A DNA stretch of 5,635 nucleotides from Treponema sp. UBA4326 (GCA_002393835.1 DGTW01000271.1:1-5635); one strand, 5' to 3'; shown: positions 1 to 4,884, numbered from the stretch's first letter. The notes: a model not told the origin generated them from the letters alone. Program-made: numbers and translations.

Positions 1-31
1 TCACGTGCTCTACCAACTGAGCTAAAGCAGC
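1..31 (-). tRNA. 5' part of a tRNA gene, cut by the window edge
   Basis: Read on the minus strand from 31 down, this gives a 7-nt acceptor arm GCTGCTT, the linker TA, a D stem GCTC/GAGC around the loop AGTTGGTA, A26, and the first anticodon-stem strand CGTGA. The anticodon lies outside the window, so the amino acid cannot be read. The order and spacing of the arms match a standard tRNA exactly. Similar 5' halves occur in threonine tRNAs, but that is only a guess. A strong promoter lies about 35 bp upstream. Confidence 0.88.
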
Positions 32-63
32 AGATTCAACAACAGTGCGTTGCGATGTATAAG

Positions 64-92
64 ACTATATACCAGGCTAAAAAAAATGTCAA
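64..92 (-). promoter_or_regulatory. Sigma-70 type promoter of the truncated tRNA gene
   Basis: On the minus strand a perfect -35 TTGACA (92-87) is followed by a 17-bp spacer and a -10 TATAGT (69-64). Transcription should start near position 57, giving a leader of about 25 nt before the tRNA. The spacer begins with a run of eight T, and the DNA upstream (93-135) is almost pure A/T, as in an UP element. The layout is nearly identical to the promoter of the other tRNA operon at 2464-2492. Confidence 0.82.
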
Positions 93-135
93 CAGTAAAA
101 AACATTTTTTTCAATTTTTTTTATTTTTTTCGGAA

Positions 136-519
136 TTATAATTTTTTTGCAAAATCAGGGCGCAGCTTCTCCCCTCCGTTTATGTAAACGGGGATTGGCT
201 TTGAATTCTCGTCCATATAGGCGGTGACGAGCACGCGAATCATTTTTTTTGGAGAACCCATGATTTTGGGTTCCTGAGAACAGAAAAGCGGAATCTGAGA
301 CACATCAAAATCATCCTGACCTTTTCTAAGAGCCATAGCAGGATTCATGGCATCCAAATCATCAGTAATCGTAAACTGAATGGAAACGAAGTTTCCCTGG
401 GCAAGCCTGTTCTCCGAAAAAAGCCTGAGGCACATCTCACAGACATTCTTCTGTATTGACTCAGCCGTATTCTCAGCTCCAGTCGCCCCTCGAATTGCGT
501 ACAATCTCTCAGCCATCAT
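136..519 (-). CDS. aroH: Chorismate mutase, AroH type
   Basis: This enzyme converts chorismate to prephenate, the branch point toward phenylalanine and tyrosine, in the cytoplasm. The 127-residue product has the same length as Bacillus subtilis AroH and aligns with it from memory over its whole length: AIRGAT near the start, CSQE at 80-83, KKMIRV at 91-96, PVYI at 110-113 and LRPD at 119-122. The AroH catalytic residues correspond to R10, R65, C80, E83, R95 and Y112, all present. Positions equivalent to B. subtilis F57 and K60 are N59 and M62. This monofunctional trimeric fold is unrelated to the helical AroQ type. Two ATG codons stand in a row (519 and 516). The AGGAG site at 528-524 is 4 nt from the first and 7 nt from the second, so the second may be the one used. 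The gene has its own promoter and is transcribed toward the truncated tRNA. Confidence 0.93.
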   Translation of the reverse strand: MMAERLYAIRGATGAENTAESIQKNVCEMCLRLFSENRLAQGNFVSIQFTITDDLDAMNPAMALRKGQDDFDVSQIPLFCSQEPKIMGSPKKMIRVLVTAYMDENSKPIPVYINGGEKLRPDFAKKL

Positions 520-522
520 TTC

Positions 523-528
523 ACTCCT
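523..528 (-). promoter_or_regulatory. Ribosome binding site of aroH
   Basis: AGGAGT on the minus strand lies 4 nt before the first ATG (519) and 7 nt before the second (516) when measured from the G of AGGAG. Normal spacing favours the second ATG, which would shorten the protein by one methionine. Confidence 0.6.
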
Positions 529-551
529 GACATCTTTTTTTCGATTCGAAT

Positions 552-580
552 TTTTGCTAAAATCGGAATGAGATTATAAC
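552..580 (+). promoter_or_regulatory. Possible promoter of the membrane protein gene
   Basis: TATAAC at 575-580 could be a -10 for the rightward gene. The -35 region 17 bp upstream (TTTTGC, 552-557) matches the consensus poorly. The start would lie near 587, just before a GGGAGG at 588-593. TAAAAT at 558-563 is an alternative -10. This is a weak call that rests mainly on position. Confidence 0.3.
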
Positions 581-601
581 TTTTTGCGGGAGGCTGTTCA
601 A
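573..601 (-). promoter_or_regulatory. Promoter of aroH
   Basis: On the minus strand, -35 TTGAAC (601-596), a 17-bp spacer and a perfect -10 TATAAT (578-573) are visible. The predicted start is near 566, leaving a leader of about 45 nt with a good ribosome binding site. The -10 overlaps a possible plus-strand -10 (TATAAC, 575-580). Confidence 0.6.
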
Positions 602-606
602 TAAAG

Positions 607-1014
607 ATGGAAAACGAAGAAAAGCAAGAACCTTCGCCCCTGCCGCCCCCCAAACAAACAGCAAAAAAAAGGACCATGCGCAGGCTTCCGCCCCTGCTCA
701 GGCTCACCAGGCGAACGGTCGTGTTCCTCTCCCTCACCCTTATCGCAACGATACTTTTCTTCATCACGGGAAACAGGCAGACTTTCCTTGACTCAAACCT
801 CACCATGATTCTCAGGGTAGCAGCCGCAAATTCAATAGCCCTGTCCTTCTTTTCCCTGCTGGCCGCACTACAATGTATCTTCTTCACTTTCACTAACAAA
901 AGAATCAGGCTGGTTCTGCACCTGGTATGCTACGTCCTTGTCTTCATCGCAAGCACGGCGGTCATTTTTATATCACTCACGATAAATTTGCTTTCAGAAG
1001 GGATTGATTTCTGA
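607..1014 (+). CDS. Small membrane protein of unknown function, three predicted helices
   Basis: I do not recognise a family. The 135-residue product starts with a hydrophilic tail of about 36 residues that is rich in glutamate, then proline (PLPPP at 11-15), then lysine and arginine. Three hydrophobic segments follow at about 37-54, 71-94 and 100-128. The basic stretch before the first helix suggests that the N-terminus is cytoplasmic. There is no cleavable signal peptide or lipobox. The ribosome binding site GGGAGG (588-593) is 13 nt from the ATG, rather far. The TGA stop at 1012-1014 lies inside the extended -10 box of cca, and only 13 bp separate the two coding regions. An open frame on the opposite strand (516-899) looks like a shadow: it is rich in serine and arginine, resembles no family, and lies antisense to this hydrophobic pattern. 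The location next to cca gives no clear hint of function. Confidence 0.72.
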   Translation: MENEEKQEPSPLPPPKQTAKKRTMRRLPPLLRLTRRTVVFLSLTLIATILFFITGNRQTFLDSNLTMILRVAAANSIALSFFSLLAALQCIFFTFTNKRIRLVLHLVCYVLVFIASTAVIFISLTINLLSEGIDF

Positions 1015-1020
1015 TATAAT
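992..1020 (+). promoter_or_regulatory. Extended -10 promoter of cca
   Basis: TGATATAAT at 1012-1020 is a perfect extended -10 (TGN plus TATAAT). The hexamer 17 bp upstream, TTTCAG (992-997), is only a weak -35, which extended -10 promoters tolerate. Its TG is provided by the TGA stop of the upstream gene. Seven bases separate the box from the cca ATG, so transcription should start at or within one base of the start codon. Confidence 0.65.
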
Positions 1021-1027
1021 TCCCCGC

Positions 1028-2434
1028 ATGAAATCTATTGCGATTCCGGCTCAATTAAAGAAACTGAACGAAATATTCCGCTCAAACGGATTCGAAGCAT
1101 ACCTTGTTGGCGGAGCCGTCCGTGACATCTTGCTTGGAAAAAAAGCAAATGACTGGGACATTACCACCAACGCAACCCCCGAAGAAATGATGAGAATCTT
1201 TCACAGGGTCATCCCAACCGGCATAGCCCACGGAACCGTAACAATTCACTTCATGGGAAAAGAAATCGAAGCCACAACGTTCAGGAGCGAATCAGGCTAC
1301 ACCGATGGCCGACACCCCGATTCAGTAAGCTTTAACGCCACGCTCGAAGACGATCTTTCCCGCCGCGACTTTACGATGAACGCAATCGCCTCGTCACTGG
1401 AGGACGGAAGAATCATTGACCCATTCGGCGGGCAGAAAGACATTAAGGCAAAAATCATACGAACGGTCGGCAAGGCAAAAGACCGTTTCCTTGAAGACGG
1501 ACTGCGCCCAATAAGGGCTCTCCGCTTCTCCAGCCAGCTGAATTTCGAAATCGAAAAAGAGACTTACGAAGCCATCAGGCTGAGCGAAGTTCAGGAAAAG
1601 ATAAAATCAATCTCCATGGAACGCTTTCGGGATGAATTCGAGAAAATCCTTGGCTCAGACGAGCCATCCCAGGCCCTGCACAGGATGGAAGACTGCGGGA
1701 TACTGGCCATTTTCATTCCGGAGCTTGCAGAGTGCAGGAACTGCTCCCAGTCAGACATCAGAAGCTTCCATGTATTCGATGTCCTCGACCACAACCTTTA
1801 TGCCTGTGACGGCGCCCCAAAGGATAACCTTGTCGTGCGTCTGTCAGCCCTCTTCCACGACGTGGGAAAAACTGACGCAAGAAGCATCGAAAAAATCGAA
1901 TATCCCGTAGGTTCTGGGAGATTCGAGGACATAATCCACTTCTACAGGCACGAGTTCTTTTCAGCAAAGAAAGTACGCCCAATCCTCACCCGGCTGAAAT
2001 TCCCAAATTCAGTCATAGACAGCGTGGCTCACCTTGTGGAAAACCACATGTTTCATTTTCAGGAAGAATGGAATGACGCGGCGATCCGAAGGTTCATCGT
2101 AAAAATCAAACCAGAATACCTGAACGACATTTTTGACCTGCGACTGGCAGACATGTACGGAAAATACAGAAGAAAGCCTGAGCCTGGCAGCAAGGGAATA
2201 ATGCAGCTCGTAATGCTCAAAGACAGGATAAAAGAAATACAGGAAAAGCAAGATGCCGTCTCACTCAAAGACCTCGCCGTAAACGGAAACGACTTGATTA
2301 AAATCGGTCTGGCACCCGGGAAGCAGCTTGGCATTATTCTCAACGAGCTTTTCCAGTGCGTTCTTGACGCCCCCGAAATGAACGAGAGGGAAAAACTCCT
2401 GGAAGTGGCAAAGAGGCTTGCAGAAAAAAAATAA
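1028..2434 (+). CDS. cca: CCA tRNA nucleotidyltransferase (class II) with HD domain
   Basis: This enzyme adds or repairs the 3' CCA of tRNAs from CTP and ATP without a template. The 468-residue product has the class II nucleotidyltransferase signature: GGAVRD at 28-33, the metal-binding DWD at 42-44, the flexible-loop region before RRDFTMNA at 112-119, and the EDxxR nucleotide-selecting motif at 156-160. An HD-type region follows at about 250-350, with LFHDVGK containing H277 and D278. The C-terminal segment, about 415-458, with NGNDL and GLAPGKQLG, is typical of bacterial CCA enzymes. Related proteins can add only A or only CC, and the sequence alone does not exclude this. I chose the ATG at 1028 over an in-frame TTG at 1004 because family alignment starts there and the TTG has no well-placed ribosome binding site. 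The ATG has none either, which fits a leaderless mRNA. The two complete tRNA genes just downstream lack encoded CCA and would be its substrates. Confidence 0.94.
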   Translation: MKSIAIPAQLKKLNEIFRSNGFEAYLVGGAVRDILLGKKANDWDITTNATPEEMMRIFHRVIPTGIAHGTVTIHFMGKEIEATTFRSESGYTDGRHPDSVSFNATLEDDLSRRDFTMNAIASSLEDGRIIDPFGGQKDIKAKIIRTVGKAKDRFLEDGLRPIRALRFSSQLNFEIEKETYEAIRLSEVQEKIKSISMERFRDEFEKILGSDEPSQALHRMEDCGILAIFIPELAECRNCSQSDIRSFHVFDVLDHNLYACDGAPKDNLVVRLSALFHDVGKTDARSIEKIEYPVGSGRFEDIIHFYRHEFFSAKKVRPILTRLKFPNSVIDSVAHLVENHMFHFQEEWNDAAIRRFIVKIKPEYLNDIFDLRLADMYGKYRRKPEPGSKGIMQLVMLKDRIKEIQEKQDAVSLKDLAVNGNDLIKIGLAPGKQLGIILNELFQCVLDAPEMNEREKLLEVAKRLAEKK

Positions 2435-2463
2435 AAAAAATTCAAATTTTTTACTTTTACCTG

Positions 2464-2492
2464 TTGACATTTTTTTTGCGAAGGTATATATT
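2464..2492 (+). promoter_or_regulatory. Promoter of the Phe-Gly tRNA operon
   Basis: A perfect -35 TTGACA (2464-2469), a 17-bp spacer beginning with eight T, and a -10 TATATT (2487-2492) are present. The start should be near 2499, about 16 nt before tRNA-Phe. Upstream A/T runs (2435-2463) could act as an UP element. No clear terminator separates cca from this promoter, so some cca transcription may also enter the tRNAs. Confidence 0.85.
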
Positions 2493-2514
2493 TAACACCG
2501 TCACATGACAACAA

Positions 2515-2587
2515 GCCGGTGTAGCTCAGTTGGTAGAGCAGCAGACTGAAAATCTGCCTGTCGTTGGTCCGATTCCAATCGCTGGCA
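2515..2587 (+). tRNA. tRNA-Phe (GAA)
   Basis: All four arms fold. The acceptor GCCGGTG pairs with CGCTGGC (two G-T pairs), the D stem is GCTC/GAGC, and the anticodon stem GCAGA/TCTGC carries the loop CTGAAAA with anticodon GAA at 2548-2550. The T stem is GTTGG/CCAAT. The length is 73 nt including discriminator A73. The 3' CCA is not encoded: CTTCTT follows directly. The T loop reads TCCGATT instead of the usual TTCGATT, so the position normally converted to pseudouridine 55 is a C. Confidence 0.96.
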
Positions 2588-2593
2588 CTTCTT

Positions 2594-2666
2594 GCGGCAG
2601 TCATATAACGGCTCATTATCTCAGCCTTCCAAGCTGATGACGAGGGTTCGACTCCCTTCTGCCGCT
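2594..2666 (+). tRNA. tRNA-Gly (TCC)
   Basis: The acceptor GCGGCAG pairs perfectly with CTGCCGC. The anticodon stem TCAGC/GCTGA carries the loop CTTCCAA with anticodon TCC, for GGA and GGG glycine codons. The T stem is GAGGG/CCCTT with a standard TTCGACT loop. The D stem is weak: ATAT against TTAT gives only three A-T pairs, though G18 and G19 are kept in the D loop. The length is 73 nt with T73, and the CCA is not encoded. It lies 6 bp after tRNA-Phe, so the two are surely cotranscribed. Confidence 0.95.
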
Positions 2667-2667
2667 G

Positions 2668-2703
2668 AAAGACCTTAAGATTCTTCTTAGGGTCTTTTTT
2701 TTT
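2668..2703 (+). terminator. Intrinsic terminator of the tRNA operon
   Basis: A 13-bp stem (2668-2680 with 2685-2697, one G-T pair) closes a TTCT loop and runs into nine T (2695-2703). It begins one base after tRNA-Gly and ends two bases before the next promoter's -35. Confidence 0.95.
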
Positions 2704-2705
2704 GC

Positions 2706-2734
2706 TTGTCAGCCGGCTCATATTCATATATAAT
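2706..2734 (+). promoter_or_regulatory. Promoter of the 122-residue protein gene
   Basis: -35 TTGTCA (2706-2711), a 17-bp spacer and a perfect -10 TATAAT (2729-2734) are present. The predicted start near 2741 leaves a leader of only about 12 nt, with no recognisable Shine-Dalgarno sequence. Confidence 0.8.
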
Positions 2735-2752
2735 CCACGAGAAAAACACTTG

Positions 2753-3121
2753 ATGGAACTGACAGAATCAAAAGAAACAGACATTGAATTCGCTCTCTAC
2801 ACCGCTCTCAAGGAAACAATCAGCGCAAATGTGGATGCGGAAATAGCCTCAAGGGGAAACAGCCCGCCCCCATTCCCAAAAGAAACGCTTGTAGAAAAAA
2901 TAATACAGAAAAACTTCGACGAACTTGAAAAATCCGTCTACATGACCAGGGGACGAGACGGAAAATTATACCTGACCGGAAGCTGGCTCATGCGCCCAGT
3001 CCTTCATCAGGGAAAAATGATTCCTACGATGGAATACCTAAAGCTTGTAATCGATACAAGCGACATAGTCTTTGCCCCGGAAAAAAACGGTGCAGAACTG
3101 AGAAAAAGTCTCTGGAAGTAA
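2753..3121 (+). CDS. Conserved-looking protein of unknown function, 122 residues
   Basis: I do not recognise this protein. It appears soluble and cytoplasmic, with no signal peptide or membrane segment. The first 30 residues are acidic and probably helical. A proline cluster SPPPFP (37-42) follows, then a charged helix at about 43-62, and a part that looks beta-rich with TRGRDGKLYLTGSW (65-78) and a tail ending in LRKSLWK. I chose the ATG at 2753 because an in-frame TTG at 2702 lies upstream of the promoter's -35 and could not be in the transcript. No ribosome binding site is visible, so initiation may rely on the very short, A-rich leader (about 12 nt). The gene stands alone, between the tRNA terminator and the convergent kinase gene. 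Codon use looks like that of its neighbours. Confidence 0.75.
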   Translation: MELTESKETDIEFALYTALKETISANVDAEIASRGNSPPPFPKETLVEKIIQKNFDELEKSVYMTRGRDGKLYLTGSWLMRPVLHQGKMIPTMEYLKLVIDTSDIVFAPEKNGAELRKSLWK

Positions 3122-3181
3122 AAAAAATCCCGCCCAGGCTGAAGCTCAATTCACAAAAATTACTTCAGTCGGAACGGGATT
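3120..3181 (-). terminator. Terminator of the trpS-yicC-kinase gene set
   Basis: On the minus strand, AATCCCG (3181-3175) pairs with CGGGATT (3132-3126), and inside it CTGAAG (3168-3163) pairs with CTTCAG (3144-3139). The stretch between these helices pairs only partly. Eight T follow (3127-3120). It lies 19 bp past the kinase stop and reaches the stop codon of the convergent gene. Read on the plus strand there is no T tail, so it probably works in one direction only. Confidence 0.7.
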
Positions 3182-3200
3182 CCAATCCTTACCAGGAGCC

Positions 3201-3758
3201 TTACATTTTTTCAATCAGGCCTTTTTTCTCAAGGAAATCAAGAATCATATCGACAATCATTTCCGGCGTGCGGGTGGCAGTGTCAATCTTGAGGTCAGCA
3301 AACTCATACTCGTTGTTGTCAATCTGATAAAGCTTCATGTAGCGGCCGCTGTCCTCGCGGTCACGCATGGCGGTGAAGTCCTTGATTTGCTGCAAGTCCC
3401 CGCCCTCACGGTTGAGGATTCTCTTGGCACGGGTATCGTCGCTTGCGATGAGGTAGACCTTTACGTCAGCCTCTTTCAGCATCCAGATTGCAAGGCGACT
3501 CCCAAGAACGCAGGATTCGGCCTTTGCAAGCTCCACCTGATGGGTGTCAACGGCAACATCGTAGCTGTCATCGGTTTTGGCCGCCTCAATGACCTGGGCC
3601 AGCGTCATGCCTTTTTCCGAGGCAAGCTGGCGGAAAGTATAGTTTATGAGCTTTACACCGAGTTTTTCTGCAAGCATTGTTGAGACAGTCGTGTTTCCGC
3701 AGCCCGACTTACCGGAAATAGCCACCCGAAGTTCCTTTTTAAGTTTGTATTCCGACAT
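3201..3758 (-). CDS. Cytidylate kinase-like protein, archaeal type
   Basis: The protein most likely transfers phosphate from ATP to CMP or dCMP to make CDP or dCDP in the cytoplasm. The 185-residue product resembles archaeal-type cytidylate kinases, shorter than the E. coli Cmk family: P-loop region at 16-24, TFRQLASEKGM at 41-51, CVLGSRLAIWML at 83-94 in the place of the substrate-binding arginine segment, the RE..D lid region at 117-121, RDREDSGRYMKLYQID at 132-147, and a final IDT.....E.IVD..L helix. The P-loop reads GKSGCGNTT, with asparagine (N22) where the Walker A lysine should be and a lysine one residue after the first glycine (K17). Related archaeal enzymes also lack lysine at that site, as I recall, so activity is plausible but not assured. 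The start is firm: AAGGAG at 3769-3764 is 5 nt before the ATG. It is the last gene of the minus-strand set. Confidence 0.85.
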   Translation of the reverse strand: MSEYKLKKELRVAISGKSGCGNTTVSTMLAEKLGVKLINYTFRQLASEKGMTLAQVIEAAKTDDSYDVAVDTHQVELAKAESCVLGSRLAIWMLKEADVKVYLIASDDTRAKRILNREGGDLQQIKDFTAMRDREDSGRYMKLYQIDNNEYEFADLKIDTATRTPEMIVDMILDFLEKKGLIEKM

Positions 3759-3786
3759 AATTTCTCCTTCATATTTAAGAATTTCT

Positions 3787-3822
3787 CACAGAGGGCACAG
3801 AGTCCACAGAGTCCACAGAGGG
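3787..3822. repeat. Four tandem 9-bp repeats, CACAGAG core
   Basis: Four units with exact 9-bp period: CACAGAGGG (3787-3795), CACAGAGTC (3796-3804), CACAGAGTC (3805-3813) and CACAGAGGG (3814-3822). The 7-bp core is invariant. The array lies 18 bp upstream of the kinase ribosome binding site, in the transcribed spacer after yicC. Confidence 0.95.
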
Positions 3823-3860
3823 AATTCAGATTTCATCCACAGATTTTATATATTTTTTAG

Positions 3861-3980
3861 CCACAGATTACACAGATGTCACAGATTATGTATTTTTCTT
3901 TCTTTTGCGAGTCGCTTCCCCAAATACGGATAAGTTCCGCATACAAAATTTTCAATCTGTGTAATCGGTGTAATCTGTGG
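3861..3980. repeat. Inverted repeat, 27-bp arms built from 9-bp CACAGATTA-type units
   Basis: The left arm (3861-3887) and the reverse complement of the right arm (3954-3980) agree at 24 of 27 positions. Each arm is three 9-bp units: CACAGATTA, CACAGATGT, CACAGATTA on the left, and CACAGATTA, CACCGATTA, CACAGATTG inverted on the right. The 66 bp between carry no gene. A further single unit CACAGATTT sits at 3838-3846. In the minus-strand transcript the arms could form a long stem beginning 6 nt after the yicC stop. No T run follows, so it is not an ordinary terminator. RNA stabilisation or a dispersed repeat element are possible roles. Confidence 0.9.
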
Positions 3981-3986
3981 TTCCCT

Positions 3987-4856
3987 CTACTCCACGTTTT
4001 TGCTTTGCTCGCGGATGTTTTCCAGGGCGTCTTTGGCGTTCACCACCATGGCTCCCACCTCAGTGAACTGATTCTTGCTTCCGATTGTGTTGATTTCCCT
4101 GTTTGCTTCCTGACAGATGAAGTCAATCCGCTTGCCGGGAACAGGATTATCGCTGAATTCCTTACGGAGGGCGGCCAGATGGCTGTGCAGGCGGATGATT
4201 TCCTCGTTGATTGTGTAGCGGACCATCATGGCGGCGACCTCAGTCATGATGCGGTTTTCGTCAACATTATCGCCCAGAAGTTCCTTAAACCTGGTCGTAA
4301 TCTGCTCCCGGAACTTCTCTTCCATTTTGGGCTGCCAGTCCTTGAAGAAAGCGGCACAGGAATCAAGAACGTCAAGTTTTGAAAGCAGGTCTTTTTTGAG
4401 GTTCTCACCTTCCCGCTTACGGTCAGAGACAAAATTCTCAAAAACTTCGTTGAAAACACCCTCAATCTTTGCCCAGTAAGAGTCGGCATCGTATTCGTGG
4501 GTGATATTGAGGACACCTTCCTGCCCCACGATGAGCGAAAGAGGGATATCCTCTGCCTTTCGTCCAAGGCTCACGGCAATCTGAGAGATAGCCTCAGCAT
4601 ACATCTTTGCCGCCTGAGGATCTGCCGTGACTTTTGCGGTGGAAGCCATGTCCTTTACACGGATTGTTACATCGACCTTTCCGCGCACAATTTTATCAGA
4701 GATGATTTTTCGCACACGAGACTCAAGCGGATTGAGAAAATACGGAAGATTTATGTTCAAATCAAGGAAGCGGTTGTTCACCGATTTGATTTCAACGCTA
4801 ATCTGAGTGTCATCAACAACGGCTTCCTTAAAGCCGTAACCTGTCATGCTGTTCAT
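3987..4856 (-). CDS. yicC: YicC/YloC family endoribonuclease
   Basis: Members of this family are RNA-binding endoribonucleases; in E. coli YicC has been linked to turnover of the small RNA RyhB, and YloC of Bacillus cuts RNA. The role here is inferred from the family. The 289-residue product has the usual length. It has the N-terminal signature SMTGYG (3-8), EIKSVNNRFLDLNI (22-35) and RGKVDVTI (58-65), a central charged helical region with REGENLKKDL (148-157), and the C-terminal block GKRIDFICQEANREINTIGSK (241-261) followed by a helix ending in IREQSKNVE. I chose ATG 4856 because GGAG (4869-4866) lies 9 nt upstream and the family begins at MxSMTG. An in-frame TTG at 4871 overlaps that binding site. 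It lies 137 bp after trpS and before the kinase gene, all on one strand. Confidence 0.94.
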   Translation of the reverse strand: MNSMTGYGFKEAVVDDTQISVEIKSVNNRFLDLNINLPYFLNPLESRVRKIISDKIVRGKVDVTIRVKDMASTAKVTADPQAAKMYAEAISQIAVSLGRKAEDIPLSLIVGQEGVLNITHEYDADSYWAKIEGVFNEVFENFVSDRKREGENLKKDLLSKLDVLDSCAAFFKDWQPKMEEKFREQITTRFKELLGDNVDENRIMTEVAAMMVRYTINEEIIRLHSHLAALRKEFSDNPVPGKRIDFICQEANREINTIGSKNQFTEVGAMVVNAKDALENIREQSKNVE

Positions 4857-4865
4857 ATAAGCAAA

Positions 4866-4869
4866 CTCC
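4866..4869 (-). promoter_or_regulatory. Ribosome binding site deciding the yicC start
   Basis: GGAG on the minus strand is 9 nt before ATG 4856. It falls within the first codons of the longer TTG-started frame, which argues against that longer form. Confidence 0.65.
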
Positions 4870-4884
4870 AAAAAAAATAAGAAA

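Noticed and set aside
80..112. A-T inverted repeat after aroH as a terminator
   Set aside because: The stem is almost only A-T pairs from homopolymer runs and overlaps the tRNA promoter; it is not convincing as an intrinsic terminator.
516..899. Open frame of 127 codons on the minus strand ending at the aroH start (TGA overlapping ATG)
   Set aside because: It lies antisense to the membrane protein gene, has a biased Ser/Arg-rich composition and no family resemblance. It would also cross the divergent promoters.
1004..1027. Longer cca start at TTG 1004
   Set aside because: It would overlap the upstream gene, lies before the promoter's -10, has no well-spaced binding site, and adds residues not expected in the family.
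2495..2522. ACACCG before tRNA-Phe is complementary to CGGTGT at its 5' end
   Set aside because: Only six bases, and the predicted transcription start lies at or after most of it, so it would hardly be in the RNA.
2059..2784. Long minus-strand frame of 241 codons
   Set aside because: It runs antisense through cca, both tRNA genes and the terminator, so it cannot be a real gene.
3832..3845. DnaA box or replication origin (TCATCCACA, one change from TTATCCACA)
   Set aside because: Only one near match, which arises from the CCACAGA repeat; there is no dnaA or dnaN gene and no box cluster.
3646..3933. Plus-strand frame with repeated His-Arg-Val/Gly residues
   Set aside because: It is the translation of the 9-bp CACAGAG array plus the reverse strand of the kinase gene; a repeat artefact, not a protein gene.
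3787..3980. CRISPR array
   Set aside because: Units are 9 bp without spacers and partly inverted; no cas gene is nearby.
4497..4880. Plus-strand frames opposite yicC and trpS
   Set aside because: They are shadows of strongly conserved minus-strand genes, with no ribosome binding sites or family signatures.
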